Shown: positions 34,760 to 44,554, counted from the stretch's first letter. The stretch is DNA of 64,000 nucleotides from an uncultured Clostridia bacterium (GCA_944347775.1 CALVMT010000033.1:32578-96577), one strand, 5' to 3'. The notes: generated by a model not told the origin, from the letters alone. Numbers and translations are program-made.

Positions 34760-36136
34760 ATGTCATTTTTAAAAAAATTTACTCCACAAAATTTTAGAAA
34801 AGGAATACTAGTGCTGCAAAAGCTGCTGATCATTTTAATTACTGTAGCTTTATATATCGGGATGATGATTTTTGTTTATCCCTCTCTTATTGTCGGTTTT
34901 ACAAACTATATTATAGTTACTTTGCTGTATTTGGCGATCTTTATGTTGCTATTTAGTGCTTATGGCTGTCACCGTGTTGGCATGTTGAGACTTAAAGAAT
35001 TGATTTTTTCTTTTGTATTAACTACTTTTTTGGCTGACACAATCTCTTATTTTATTATTGTGCTGGCAGTAGGAAAAATGATACTAGTTTGGCCATTTGC
35101 CGTGTTATTGGTAGTACAAACTGTTTTAGGGATATTTTTATATATTGTTGCGAATAAAACATATTTTTCGTTGAATCCGGCCTACCATACGGTAGTTATT
35201 TGTGCAAATAGCCAGTGGGAAGAAGAAATTATCGGTAAATTTCGTCGTATTCCGGAGCGTTATAATATTTCGCAGGTACTTTATGAGGGAGCTACCGAAG
35301 AGGAAATCTTTTTAGCTATTGATAGACATAGTACTGTAATTTTGGGCGATATCGCGTCGCCAAAAAAGGAAAAAATCATCAATTACTGTTTTGAGAATAA
35401 TCGGCGTTTATATATTTTACCAACAGTACAGGATATTATGATGAACAGCGCTACATCGACACAAATAGGAGATACGATTGCTCTATTATGTAAGAATAGG
35501 CCGATGACAATGGAGCAATTGGCAGTTAAGCGCCTTATGGATATATTGATCTCTGCAATTGGCCTTATTCTCCTTTCTCCGATACTTGCTATCGTAGCTT
35601 TGCTGATTAAATTATATGACGGCGGACCGGTAATGTTTCGGCAGGATCGTTATACACGAAATAACGAGGTTTTCACTTTGATTAAATTTCGTAGTATGAT
35701 TGTGGATGCGGAGAAAGATGGTGCGCAGTTTACTGTTCCTGGAGATAAACGAATTACACCCATTGGAAAGTTTATTCGTGCAACCAGAATTGATGAGTTG
35801 CCTCAATTGATTAATGTATTACGAGGAGATATGTCAATTGTTGGGCCACGGGCGGAACGCTTGGAAAATGCAGATGCCTATACAAAAATGCTTCCTGAAT
35901 TTCGATATCGTACAAAGGTAAAAGCTGGATTAACAGGCTATGCACAGGTATACGGCAAATATAATACCAGTTTTGAAGATAAAGTACGTATGGATCTTTA
36001 TTACATTGAAAATTACTCTTTGCTGATGGATCTGAAGTTATTACTTTATACGGTAAAAGTAATTTTTATGAAAGAAAGTACAGAAGGTTTCGAAAAGCAA
36101 AATTTGAAAGAGGAATACTTCCAGAAAAATGAGTAA
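34760..36136 (+). CDS. Polyprenyl-phosphate sugar-1-phosphate transferase
   Basis: 458 residues. Four N-terminal membrane helices (about 15-35, 40-68, 78-105, 108-132) and a central CoA-binding-like region precede a fifth hydrophobic segment. The C-terminal transferase domain (about 255-450) has KRLMDILISAIGLILLSP, FTLIKFRSM and ELPQLINVLRGDMSIVGPRA. Enzymes of this family put the first sugar phosphate on undecaprenyl phosphate in capsule or exopolysaccharide synthesis. The sugar cannot be told, though galE upstream suggests a hexose. Confidence 0.92.
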   Translation: MSFLKKFTPQNFRKGILVLQKLLIILITVALYIGMMIFVYPSLIVGFTNYIIVTLLYLAIFMLLFSAYGCHRVGMLRLKELIFSFVLTTFLADTISYFIIVLAVGKMILVWPFAVLLVVQTVLGIFLYIVANKTYFSLNPAYHTVVICANSQWEEEIIGKFRRIPERYNISQVLYEGATEEEIFLAIDRHSTVILGDIASPKKEKIINYCFENNRRLYILPTVQDIMMNSATSTQIGDTIALLCKNRPMTMEQLAVKRLMDILISAIGLILLSPILAIVALLIKLYDGGPVMFRQDRYTRNNEVFTLIKFRSMIVDAEKDGAQFTVPGDKRITPIGKFIRATRIDELPQLINVLRGDMSIVGPRAERLENADAYTKMLPEFRYRTKVKAGLTGYAQVYGKYNTSFEDKVRMDLYYIENYSLLMDLKLLLYTVKVIFMKESTEGFEKQNLKEEYFQKNE

Positions 36137-36172
36137 TTGCTATAGATATTGAAAAGGCAATGTATAAATATG

Positions 36173-36206
36173 ACGACGTGTACAAAAAGGGGTATACGTC
36201 GTTTTA
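36173..36206 (+). terminator. Terminator after the sugar-phosphate transferase
   Basis: ACGACGTGTAC (36173-36183) pairs, with one wobble, with GTATACGTCGT (36192-36202), then TTTT. Confidence 0.82.
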
Positions 36207-36292
36207 TTATTTATATGTTTTTTTATAGGGTACACACTTAAATAATTTTTAGCAGTATAGAAAGTAAACGTTATTTGATAGATGAAAATAAA

Positions 36293-36320
36293 AAAAGATA
36301 TATAATAAAAGATATATAAT
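36293..36320 (+). repeat. Two tandem copies of a 14-base AT-rich unit
   Basis: AAAAGATATATAAT occurs twice in a row (36293-36306 and 36307-36320) in the AT-rich gap 36207-36455. Each unit holds a TATAAT-like end. A further TATAAT at 36395-36400 is a possible -10 for the next gene, without a clear -35. Nothing else is seen in this gap. Confidence 0.5.
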
Positions 36321-36455
36321 ACAAGAAAATTGTAAATATCTACAAATTAAATTGAAAAATAGAGAAAAAAAGGATATTATAAAAAAATATATGTTATAAT
36401 GAAATAAAATTTTATAATTTAGTAATACGATTGATAAAAATGAGGAATGAAAATA

Positions 36456-38183
36456 ATGAAACGGATCTGTCGATGGAATGCTATACTATGCTCTTGTATT
36501 CTGCTTTTTATGACGATGGTATTGCCTTTTTCTGTTAGAGCATACGCAGTAAAATGGGGCTCTGTCAATGGTACGGTTAATTTTAGAGAAGGCCCGGGAA
36601 CTTCGTATTCATCGATTACCAAGCTCGGTGTAGGTGACGGTGTTTATATTATCGGAGAAGCGACAGCTGATAATGGAGGGCTTTGGTATCAAGTTGAATG
36701 TGATAAAAATGGACAACATTTGACGGGATATGTATTTGCAGAATATATTACTGTAGCAAGTGATGATTTTATTGCTTATTTGGAGGAGCAGGGATTTCCT
36801 CAAAGTTATTATGCCGGACTTATTGCGTTACATGAGCAGTACCCAAACTGGCAATTTTATGCGACACAGACCGGGCTTACCTGGGATGAAGTGATTGCTG
36901 GAGAAACTGTGATTGGGCGTAACTTGGTCTATTATACCAGTAATCCTGCCTATATTGATTTGACGGATGTAGATGAAAACGGGAAGCAAATTGGCAGAGA
37001 TGGTTACTCCTGGGTGAGTGCGTCTAAAGCAGCGGTAGAATACTATATGGATCCCAGAAATTTTTTGACTTCTTCAAGTATCTTTATGTTTGAAAGTTTG
37101 TCTTATACCGAGGGGGCTTATACACCTAGCGGAGTAGCGGCGATATTATCAGGAACTTTTATGTCTGGAAATTATACTTGTAAAGATACTGGAGAAACGT
37201 TAAATTATGCTGAGACATTTTTAGCTGCCGGGCAAATCTCCGGTGTAAGCCCGTATCATTTGGCCGCTAGGGCAAAGCAGGAACAGGGATCAAATGGGAA
37301 TGCATTGGGAACGGGTACCGTTTCAGGTTATGAAGGATACTATAATTTTTTTAATATCGGGGCATATGCGACATCGACAGGTGGCGCTACATTAAATGGA
37401 GCAAAATATGCCAGCACAGCCGGTTCTTATGGGCGCCCGTGGAATAACCAGTATAAGGCGATTACGGGTGGGGCGCAGTTTCTGGGGACGAGCTATATTA
37501 ATAAAGGGCAGGACACCATTTATTTTCAAAAATTTAATGTTGTGAATAAGTCGAATTTATATAACCATCAATATATGACGAATGTTCAAGCGACGGTTTC
37601 GGAAGCGTCGATTATGAAAAAAGCGTATAATGATGAAATACTAAATGGCACTTTATTATTTAAAATTCCTGTATATCAGAATATGCCGGCGCAGCCAATA
37701 GCAAAACCGGAAAACAGAACAGATGATGAACAGCCGGATAATCCACCAGTGCAGGAAAATCCTTTAGTTAGCACCTCATATAAAATAAGCGGTTCTATTT
37801 TAACCGGTGTAGCAGAGGATACACAGGTTTCCGCATTTCTTGGAAAGGTCAGTGTCAATAACGGCAGCGTTGCGTTATATAATGTAAATAACCAAAAAAA
37901 GAATAGCGGAACAGTGGCAACAGGAGATACATTGAAAATATTAAAAATGGACGGATCTGTTTACCAGGCCATTGATATTGTCATTTATGGCGATACAAAT
38001 GGGAATGGAAATATTACTATTGCAGATTTGGTTTTGATTAGAAAACATCTTTTGGAATTGTCATTTTTGAAAGAAAGCTATTATTCAGCAGCAGATATTA
38101 ACAAAGACGGATCAGTCAGTATTGCGGACTTGGTGTTTGTACGCAAACATTTATTAGAGTTATCAAAAATTTCACAATCTTAA
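36456..38183 (+). CDS. Secreted glucosaminidase with SH3b and dockerin domains
   Basis: 575 residues from the ATG at 36456, eight bases after GAGGA; the ATG at 36447 overlaps that site. In order: signal peptide (1 to about 30, ending VRAYA), SH3b domain with NFREGPGTSYSSI, a GH73-like beta-N-acetylglucosaminidase (about 105-400, with LAARAKQEQGSNG holding a likely catalytic glutamate), a proline-rich linker, and a C-terminal dockerin of two calcium loops, GDTNGNGNITIADLVLIRKH and DINKDGSVSIADLVFVRKHL. It should cut cell wall glycan. The dockerin predicts binding to a cohesin, and the next gene encodes one. Confidence 0.88.
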   Translation: MKRICRWNAILCSCILLFMTMVLPFSVRAYAVKWGSVNGTVNFREGPGTSYSSITKLGVGDGVYIIGEATADNGGLWYQVECDKNGQHLTGYVFAEYITVASDDFIAYLEEQGFPQSYYAGLIALHEQYPNWQFYATQTGLTWDEVIAGETVIGRNLVYYTSNPAYIDLTDVDENGKQIGRDGYSWVSASKAAVEYYMDPRNFLTSSSIFMFESLSYTEGAYTPSGVAAILSGTFMSGNYTCKDTGETLNYAETFLAAGQISGVSPYHLAARAKQEQGSNGNALGTGTVSGYEGYYNFFNIGAYATSTGGATLNGAKYASTAGSYGRPWNNQYKAITGGAQFLGTSYINKGQDTIYFQKFNVVNKSNLYNHQYMTNVQATVSEASIMKKAYNDEILNGTLLFKIPVYQNMPAQPIAKPENRTDDEQPDNPPVQENPLVSTSYKISGSILTGVAEDTQVSAFLGKVSVNNGSVALYNVNNQKKNSGTVATGDTLKILKMDGSVYQAIDIVIYGDTNGNGNITIADLVLIRKHLLELSFLKESYYSAADINKDGSVSIADLVFVRKHLLELSKISQS

Positions 38184-38198
38184 GAGGAAGGAAAGTAT

Positions 38199-39569
38199 AT
38201 GAGAAAGAATTTGAAAAAAATTGCTTTATGTACACTTTTGATCATTTTATTAATGCTTCCACTGCCTGTATTGGCTGCTGGTAGTGCAGGGGTTTCGGTC
38301 AGTTCATCGTCAGTGACTGTAGGAAACACGGTAAAAGTAACATTTTCTTTTAGTGGAGGAGATGTTTATATTGCCGGAGTTAAGGCGTATGTATCTTATG
38401 ATTCCTCCTTATTAAAATATTCGGGAGCCAGTGGTGACGGAAAGGCGAATGTTGCCAGTGGTAGCGGAACAATTGTGTTGGAAACCATTTCTAAGAGTAA
38501 ATCGACTTTAAGTATTACGATGACATTTTCTGCAACTGCGGCAGGAACGGCAAAGGTCAGCATTACGGGAAGCGATATCGTCGATTGGGATGGGAACACG
38601 ATAGGCAGCCCTACTGCCAGTAAATCGATTACGATTAAAGAAAAAGAAAGCTCAAGCGCAGGAAATAATGATGAGAAACCTGATGATGAGCCTCCGGAAT
38701 CTAGTCAAATTGAGCAGCCAACCGGTATTGAGACCGCAATTGAAACACAGATTGATGGTAGTACGTTATATTTATGGAAAAATTTAGATGAAATAACTTT
38801 ACCTCAAGATTTTACAATTAAAACGATTGTATATAATGGAGAACAAGTACAGGCCGCATATCGGGAAGACTTAGATTTGACTTTGGTCTATTTTACAAAT
38901 GCTGAAGGGGCTAATGGTCAGTTTTATATTTATAATGGGTATGATGTTTTTTATGTTTATCAGATATTAACGATTGGTCAAAATAAGTATATTTTGATCC
39001 AACCTGGAGAAGAAGTTGTTTTTCCAGAAGGCTATGCATATCAGCAAGAATTGGTTAATAATGAAAATGTGTCGGCGTGGGTAAATCCTGAAGATACAGA
39101 GTATTGCTATCTGTATGCGATTAACGAGCAAACACAAAAAGCTTCTATTTATTTATATGATCGGCAGGAGAATACTTTGCAGAGAATAAATCAACAGATG
39201 TATGATTTGTTGTTGGAATCTCAGGAGAAGCAACAGGAAGTTCCAGTTATTGTCCAGCCTGAGCCGGAAATTGTAGATGAGAAGAGCGTTATTGATCGCA
39301 TTTTAGAAGATGACGAGATAATGATTGTTGTTCTGAGCATTATTGGCATAAGCTTACTGATAATTGTTGTTATGGTGAGTGTCTTTATTGTTTCCGGAAA
39401 GAGACGCAGAACATTAATGGTGTTAGACTCACAGATGATGACACCAAGTGAAGAGACGACGGAAGAAACCCCGGTTGGTACGCAAACATCTCAAAGTGAA
39501 GAGACAGCCGCTAATCAAAATGCTGAAAAAAAGCCTGAAGAGGATGATTTCAAAGAAACAGAAAATTAA
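38199..39569 (+). CDS. Membrane-anchored cohesin-domain protein
   Basis: 456 residues, ATG 15 bases after the glucosaminidase stop, preceded by AGAGGAAGG. A signal peptide (about 1-28) leads into a cohesin-type beta sandwich (about 30-150: VSVSSSSVTVGNTVKVTFSF, IAGVKAYVSYDSSLLKYSG). An uncharacterised domain (about 180-340) with many tyrosines follows. One membrane helix (IMIVVLSIIGISLLIIVVMV, near 375-400) and a Glu/Thr-rich cytoplasmic tail end it. It would display the cohesin outside the membrane and could tether the dockerin-bearing glucosaminidase next door. Confidence 0.85.
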   Translation: MRKNLKKIALCTLLIILLMLPLPVLAAGSAGVSVSSSSVTVGNTVKVTFSFSGGDVYIAGVKAYVSYDSSLLKYSGASGDGKANVASGSGTIVLETISKSKSTLSITMTFSATAAGTAKVSITGSDIVDWDGNTIGSPTASKSITIKEKESSSAGNNDEKPDDEPPESSQIEQPTGIETAIETQIDGSTLYLWKNLDEITLPQDFTIKTIVYNGEQVQAAYREDLDLTLVYFTNAEGANGQFYIYNGYDVFYVYQILTIGQNKYILIQPGEEVVFPEGYAYQQELVNNENVSAWVNPEDTEYCYLYAINEQTQKASIYLYDRQENTLQRINQQMYDLLLESQEKQQEVPVIVQPEPEIVDEKSVIDRILEDDEIMIVVLSIIGISLLIIVVMVSVFIVSGKRRRTLMVLDSQMMTPSEETTEETPVGTQTSQSEETAANQNAEKKPEEDDFKETEN

Positions 39570-39577
39570 ATGATAAT

Positions 39578-39605
39578 GCCGCATGTCTTTTTTATGACAT
39601 GCGGC
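39578..39605. terminator. Hairpin between the cohesin gene and the tRNA promoter
   Basis: A perfect GCCGCATGTC stem (39578-39587 with 39596-39605), loop TTTTTTAT. On the + strand it is followed by A, not T, so it is not a classic terminator, though the T-rich loop is unusual. It lies 10 bases before a strong -35 box. Confidence 0.5.
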
Positions 39606-39615
39606 AAAAAAATCC

Positions 39616-39644
39616 TTGACAAGCATTTGTATATTGTGTATTAT
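39616..39644 (+). promoter_or_regulatory. Strong promoter of the tRNA-Glu/tRNA-Val operon
   Basis: Perfect TTGACA (39616-39621), 17 bases, TATTAT (39639-39644), 22 bases before tRNA-Glu. Confidence 0.82.
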
Positions 39645-39666
39645 ATAACACGTGGCACGGTAAAAA

Positions 39667-39741
39667 GGCCCCTTGGTCAAGCGGTTAAGACATCGCCCTT
39701 TCACGGCGGCAACAGGAGTTCGATTCTCCTAGGGGTCACCA
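39667..39741 (+). tRNA. tRNA-Glu (TTC)
   Basis: 75 bases with encoded CCA. Acceptor GGCCCCT pairs with AGGGGTC; the anticodon loop CTTTCAC gives TTC, and the T-arm contains GTTCGATTC. Cloverleaf closes throughout. Confidence 0.95.
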
Positions 39742-39746
39742 ATATT

Positions 39747-39822
39747 GGGAGCATAGCTCAGCTGGGAGAGCATTTGCCTTACAAGCAGGAGGTCACAGGT
39801 TCGAGCCCTGTTGCTCCCACCA
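39747..39822 (+). tRNA. tRNA-Val (TAC)
   Basis: 76 bases with encoded CCA. Acceptor GGGAGCA pairs with TGCTCCC; anticodon loop CTTACAA gives TAC; T-arm GGTTCGAGCC. Five bases after tRNA-Glu, so co-transcribed. Confidence 0.95.
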
Positions 39823-39853
39823 TAAAAGCCCGCGTTATTACGCGGGCTTTTAT
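39822..39853 (+). terminator. Terminator of the tRNA operon
   Basis: ATAAAAGCCCGCG (39822-39834) pairs perfectly with CGCGGGCTTTTAT (39841-39853), six-base loop. Confidence 0.9.
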
Positions 39854-39885
39854 TTATGCGGAATTATTTTTTAAGAGAAATTTAT

Positions 39886-40305
39886 ATGATTAATTTTTAT
39901 GAAACAGTTAAAGACGAGTGCCTGAAGTTTGCTGTTATTATTGCAAAACATAAAGGAAAATATGTTTTTTGCAAACATAAATTTCGCAAAACTTTGGAAA
40001 TTCCCGGAGGTCATCGGGAATATGGAGAAAAAATTGATGATACGGCAAAAAGAGAGTTGATAGAGGAAACAGGTGCAGAAGTATTTGATATAAAGCCTGT
40101 TTGTATATATTCGGTGATTATGTCGGCACAGGAGCAAATTGAATCATTTGGAAAATTATATGTTGCCGATATAAAATCATTCCAAAAAGAATTAACTGCT
40201 GAAATTGAAAAAATTTTTTTACTTGATGAAATACCCGACAATTTAACCTATCCGCAAATACAGCCAGGATTAATTAAAGAAGCAGAAAGAAGAGGAATGA
40301 CATAA
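39886..40305 (+). CDS. NUDIX hydrolase
   Basis: 139 residues from the ATG at 39886; an ATG at 39856 lies against the tRNA terminator. The NUDIX box GX5EX7REUXEEXGU is complete: GGHREYGEKIDD and then KRELIEETGA, near residues 45-68. It hydrolyses a nucleoside diphosphate linked to some other group; the substrate cannot be told. Likely a single gene. In the 155-base gap after it I see only AT-rich sequence and a TATGAT at about 40412-40422. Confidence 0.88.
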   Translation: MINFYETVKDECLKFAVIIAKHKGKYVFCKHKFRKTLEIPGGHREYGEKIDDTAKRELIEETGAEVFDIKPVCIYSVIMSAQEQIESFGKLYVADIKSFQKELTAEIEKIFLLDEIPDNLTYPQIQPGLIKEAERRGMT

Positions 40306-40461
40306 TAATATCTTAAACAACGCAAAAGGTTTAAATAAAAAGAAATTAAGATTTTTAAAATTTTCAAAAGATAAACTACCGAAAATTACTTCGTATATGG
40401 AAAATGTCTTTTTGATATGATATGATGGTAAAGATTAAAATTTGACAGAACGGATAACGTT

Positions 40462-42000
40462 ATGAACCGATCAAGGAATTCGATTAGAAACATTATTTTT
40501 GGCATGGGAGGTCAACTCCTGAATATTTTAATGAGCTTTGCATATCGGACTGTCTTTATGCACACTCTTAGCGATGAATACTTAGGAATTAACGGGGTAT
40601 TTACCAATATTTTAATGGTGTTTTCCTTGGCAGATTTGGGTGTGGGAACTGCAATTATTTATGCGCTTTATAAGCCCATCGCAGAAAATGACATTAAAAA
40701 GATTAAATCGTTGATGAAGATGTATGCTAAAGCATATGTTCTTATTGGGTTTGTGATTATAGGTATGGGCTTACTGTGTCTTCCGTTTATTGAAAGCCTG
40801 ATTACTGCGGATACGGCAATTCCTCATGTAAGACTTATTTTCATGATTTTTGTTATCAACACAGCATCATCTTATTTTTTTGCTTATAAAGGGACTTTGA
40901 TTACTGCTAATCAAAAGCATTATATTGTTTCAAGCGTGGTATATGGAACTTCCGTATTATGTTATGCTGTACAAATGTTGATTATGGTTTTAACACATAA
41001 TTACATTTTAACATTATCAATCCAAGTAGGTACTAATATTTTGCAGAATATTATTACGATGCAGATTGCCAATCGAATGTATCCTTATTTAAAAGAAAAA
41101 ACAGATGAGAAACTCTCACTTCGGGAACGAAGACGAATTTTTCGCAATATGGGTTCTTTGATGTTTTACCGTACTGGGCAGGTAATTATTAATGGTACGG
41201 ACAGTATCATTATTTCCAAATTTCAGGGGATTGTGGAAGCGGGAATTTATTCTAACTATTCTTTAGTGACGACGACAATTAAAAATTTGATGTTGCAGGT
41301 ATTTAATGCCATCACGGGAAGTGTAGGGAACTTAGCTGCAGTTGAATCTGAAAAAAGAAAATATGAAATTTACAATTTAATTTATTTTGGGAATTTTTGG
41401 ATGTTTGGCTTTTGTTCTGTTTGTTTGTTTGTACTATTTAATCCGTTTATTACAATTTGGGCGGGTGCTGATCGTCTGCTTACCATGCAGCAGGTGTTTT
41501 TTATTGTATTAAATTTTTATCTTGTTGGTATGCGTAACGTTAACCTGACATTTCGTGATACCATGGGAATTTTTAAAGAAGGTCGTCTTGTCCCGATTAT
41601 TTCTGCATTTGTTAATATCTTTGTTTCAATTATTACAGCAAAACAATGGGGATTGATCGGTGCTTTTGTTGGAACGACAGTCAGTATGCTTACAACATTA
41701 GTATGGATGGAACCCGTAATTTTATTTAAATATGGATTTCAGCGCAGTGTTAGGCCATATTTTATGAAATATCTTATGTATTTTGCTTCAACGGTATTGG
41801 CTACTGTTGTAACATGGCTAATTGCAAATTTATTACCGTCTTCATTTATTGGTTTCATCGGGAAAATGTTTGTTTGTCTTATTGTACCGAACGCTGTTTT
41901 TCTGTTGTTATATGGAAAAACTAAAGAATTTCGCGAAGTCTATCAAAGGATAATGGGTGTATTATTAAGAAAGTTAAAGAGGAAAGAGGTGCGCCAATGA
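40462..42000 (+). CDS. Polysaccharide flippase-like membrane protein (Wzx/MOP type)
   Basis: 512 residues with about 12-14 membrane helices. It begins SRNSIRNIIFGMGGQLLNIL and contains DEYLGINGVFTNILMVFSLADLGVG, typical of oligosaccharide flippases of the MOP superfamily. The central GTDSIIISKFQGIVEAGIYS motif is also usual. It would move lipid-linked sugar units across the membrane. Together with galE and the sugar-phosphate transferase 4 kb upstream it suggests a surface polymer, but glycosyltransferases and a polymerase are not in this window. Its stop overlaps the next start. Confidence 0.88.
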   Translation: MNRSRNSIRNIIFGMGGQLLNILMSFAYRTVFMHTLSDEYLGINGVFTNILMVFSLADLGVGTAIIYALYKPIAENDIKKIKSLMKMYAKAYVLIGFVIIGMGLLCLPFIESLITADTAIPHVRLIFMIFVINTASSYFFAYKGTLITANQKHYIVSSVVYGTSVLCYAVQMLIMVLTHNYILTLSIQVGTNILQNIITMQIANRMYPYLKEKTDEKLSLRERRRIFRNMGSLMFYRTGQVIINGTDSIIISKFQGIVEAGIYSNYSLVTTTIKNLMLQVFNAITGSVGNLAAVESEKRKYEIYNLIYFGNFWMFGFCSVCLFVLFNPFITIWAGADRLLTMQQVFFIVLNFYLVGMRNVNLTFRDTMGIFKEGRLVPIISAFVNIFVSIITAKQWGLIGAFVGTTVSMLTTLVWMEPVILFKYGFQRSVRPYFMKYLMYFASTVLATVVTWLIANLLPSSFIGFIGKMFVCLIVPNAVFLLLYGKTKEFREVYQRIMGVLLRKLKRKEVRQ

Positions 42001-42857
42001 TTAGGTTTGGGCCGGCGGGGAATTCAGATGCTTTTTATGAAGCAGGATATAAACATACTTATCAGGCAATGAAATGGCTTGCTGATATGGGATTAAATGC
42101 TTATGAGTATTCTTGCGGACGTGGAGTACGGTTAAAACCCGAAACGGCGGAACAAATACGAAATGAAGCAGAACGCTGTGGTATTGCGTTAAGCTTGCAC
42201 GCTCCCTATTTTATTAATTTGGCAAATGCTGATCCGGAGAAATTCCAGAAAAATATAGAATATTTTGTAGAAAGCGCAAAAGCAGCAAAAGAACTGGGGG
42301 CAAAGAGAATTGTTTTTCATCCAGGTTCCCCAGCAAAGGAAGAGCGGCGTTCAGCATTTGCAAGATGTCGGGATAACTTCTCTAGGATTCTTTGTCTTAT
42401 GGATGAAATGGGATATGGAGATTTAATTTACTGTCCGGAAACGATGGGAAAAGTCAATCAATTAGGAGATTTAGAAGAGATAATAGAGTTGGTTTGCCTA
42501 GATGAACGAGTTTTGCCTACTGTTGATTTTGGACATTTGCATGCTCGGGGGATAGGTGCAATTAATACACCACAGGATTTTGATATTATTATACAAAAAT
42601 TAAAGCAGGGTATCGGAGTAGAACGACTGCGAAAGATACATGTGCATTTCTCAAAAATAGAATATACTGTAATGGGAGAAAAAAGGCATCGCATCTTTGA
42701 TGAGGATGGGTTTGGACCTGATTTTTCGATGTTGGCGCCTATTTTGGTTAAAGAAAAAATGGAACCCGTAATTATTTGTGAAAGTAAAGGGACAATGGCA
42801 AAAGATGCGTTGACGATGAAACAGATATATCAAAATGTAAATAGAGAGGAAATTTAG
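41997..42857 (+). CDS. TIM-barrel protein of the AP endonuclease 2/endonuclease IV family
   Basis: 286 residues, ATG overlapping the flippase stop (ATGA). The xylose isomerase-like TIM barrel shows the usual zinc ligands: LSLHAPYF, IVFHPG, CPETMG, VDFGHLHA, HVHFSK and IICESKG. Endonuclease IV cuts DNA at abasic sites. The family here is the shorter 'DNase IV-like' branch, so DNA repair is likely but not certain. It is followed after one base by the peptidase gene. Confidence 0.87.
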   Translation: MIRFGPAGNSDAFYEAGYKHTYQAMKWLADMGLNAYEYSCGRGVRLKPETAEQIRNEAERCGIALSLHAPYFINLANADPEKFQKNIEYFVESAKAAKELGAKRIVFHPGSPAKEERRSAFARCRDNFSRILCLMDEMGYGDLIYCPETMGKVNQLGDLEEIIELVCLDERVLPTVDFGHLHARGIGAINTPQDFDIIIQKLKQGIGVERLRKIHVHFSKIEYTVMGEKRHRIFDEDGFGPDFSMLAPILVKEKMEPVIICESKGTMAKDALTMKQIYQNVNREEI

Positions 42858-42858
42858 G

Positions 42859-43929
42859 ATGGAAATTAATAAAACACAGCAACTACGAATGAAATTGCAG
42901 GAATATCAGTTGGATGCTGCTTTAATTACGAGTGTAGAAAATATGCAGTGGTATACGGGTTTTTCCGGAGATACGGGCTGGGTTTTGGTTACGCCGGAAA
43001 AAGAATATTTTATTACGGATTTTCGTTATATTGAAATGGCAGAGCGTCAATTGGAAGCAGGGAGATTTACGTTGGTTAAGGAGCGCACAGGCGGCGTTAT
43101 TCCCGAAATGACCGATTGGCTGAAAGCAACATCAAAATTGGGAATTGAATATGATAAAATTACTGTAGCGCAAAAGCAATTATTTGAAGAGACGTGGAAT
43201 TATTCTTACGCCCCGATTGATGAACTAATGCATCAGCTCCGTGCGATAAAGACACAAGATGAACTTTCAAGAATGAAGCGGGGAGCTAAAATTACTGAAG
43301 CGATTTTTTCTCATATGTGTGAAATTATTCGGCCTGGAATTTCAGAGTTTGACTTATTAGCCGAAATGCAATATATGATGAATAAAAATGAGTGTGCACC
43401 ATCTTTTAACCCCATAATTGCCAGTGGACCTAATTCCTCTTTGCCCCATGCTGTTGTATCGTCGAGAAAATTACAAAATGGGGACTTTATTACAATGGAT
43501 TTTGGAGTGATATATAAAGGTATTTGTACTGATTTTACACGGACTGTTGCGCTGGGAGGGGTTGAAGAGGAGCTTAAGTTGATATATAATATAGTGCATA
43601 AAGCAAATCTGGAGACTGAAGCAACTATTCGTTGTGGTGTTTATGCAAAAGATGTTGATGCAGTGGCCAGAAAGGTAATTACGGAAGCCGGTTATGGTGC
43701 ATTTTATGAACATGGAACAGGGCATGGTGTAGGTGTAGAGATCCATGAAGCACCATGGTTGAGTGTGAAGTCTACAGATGTTTTGCAGGAGAATATGGTG
43801 TTGACCGTGGAGCCGGGTATTTATTTGCCGGGTAAAGGCGGAGTTAGAATTGAAGACATGGTTGTTGTGACGAAAGATGGATTTGAGAATTTCTATACGG
43901 CAGCTAAAGATTTAATCATTATTTTATAA
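42859..43929 (+). CDS. M24-family Xaa-Pro aminopeptidase
   Basis: 356 residues. The N-terminal creatinase-like domain (about 1-130) precedes the pita-bread fold. Metal ligands are seen in [17 protein letters not shown] (two Asp), [12 protein letters not shown] (His), [10 protein letters not shown] (Glu) and VRIEDMV (Glu). It removes N-terminal residues next to proline. It sits directly upstream of efp, as in many Bacillota. Confidence 0.94.
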   Translation: MEINKTQQLRMKLQEYQLDAALITSVENMQWYTGFSGDTGWVLVTPEKEYFITDFRYIEMAERQLEAGRFTLVKERTGGVIPEMTDWLKATSKLGIEYDKITVAQKQLFEETWNYSYAPIDELMHQLRAIKTQDELSRMKRGAKITEAIFSHMCEIIRPGISEFDLLAEMQYMMNKNECAPSFNPIIASGPNSSLPHAVVSSRKLQNGDFITMDFGVIYKGICTDFTRTVALGGVEEELKLIYNIVHKANLETEATIRCGVYAKDVDAVARKVITEAGYGAFYEHGTGHGVGVEIHEAPWLSVKSTDVLQENMVLTVEPGIYLPGKGGVRIEDMVVVTKDGFENFYTAAKDLIIIL

Positions 43930-43939
43930 GGAGTTTTCT

Positions 43940-44497
43940 ATGGTAACAGCAGGTGATTTCAGAAAAGGAATGACAGTTGAAATTGACGGGCAAGTTTGGA
44001 TGGTTGTAGATTTTTTGCATGTAAAACCCGGGAAAGGAGCTGCATTTGTCAGGACAAAACTAAAGAACGTAATGACAGGTAATGTGTTGGAACGTACATT
44101 TAACCCGTCAGATAAATTTCCCCGTGCAATGATTGAAAAAAAGACAATGGAGTATCTCTATTCGGATGGCGGATTGTATTATTTTATGGATATGGAAACA
44201 TACGAGCAATTACCCCTTAACGAATCTCTTGTCGAGGATGCTCTTCCGTTTATTAAAGAGAATATGCAGGTTACGATTCAGTTTTATAATGGAAGTGCTT
44301 TTTCAGTAGAAGCACCGAATTTTGTAGAATTGGAAGTAGTGGAAACGGATCCGAACTTTAAGGGCGATACGGCAACAGGCGGAAATAAACCTGCGGTGTT
44401 AGAAACAGGCGCGCGTATTATGGTTCCGATGTTTGTTAATGTAGGAGATAAGATCAGAGTTGATACACGTACTTCTGAATACATGGAACGTGTTTGA
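43940..44497 (+). CDS. efp: Translation elongation factor P
   Basis: 185 residues, ATG preceded by AAGGAG. EF-P relieves ribosomes stalled at polyproline. The loop [17 protein letters not shown] holds the lysine (near residue 32) that is modified in some bacteria. The OB domains end with [17 protein letters not shown]. No epmA/epmB modification genes are nearby. A hairpin follows. Confidence 0.97.
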   Translation: MVTAGDFRKGMTVEIDGQVWMVVDFLHVKPGKGAAFVRTKLKNVMTGNVLERTFNPSDKFPRAMIEKKTMEYLYSDGGLYYFMDMETYEQLPLNESLVEDALPFIKENMQVTIQFYNGSAFSVEAPNFVELEVVETDPNFKGDTATGGNKPAVLETGARIMVPMFVNVGDKIRVDTRTSEYMERV

Positions 44498-44514
44498 GAT
44501 TTGTTGATTTTCAT

Positions 44515-44554
44515 ATCGAGAAATAATCAATTTTATTATTGATTATTTCTCGAT
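44515..44554 (+). terminator. Hairpin after efp that overlaps the tRNA-Ala promoter
   Basis: A perfect 16-bp inverted repeat (44515-44530 with 44539-44554), loop TTTTATTA, no T tract after it. Its 3' arm contains the -35 box of the tRNA promoter. Confidence 0.7.

Noticed and set aside
36293-36320. Start of a CRISPR or minisatellite array
   Set aside because: Only two 14-base units without spacers; too short for either.
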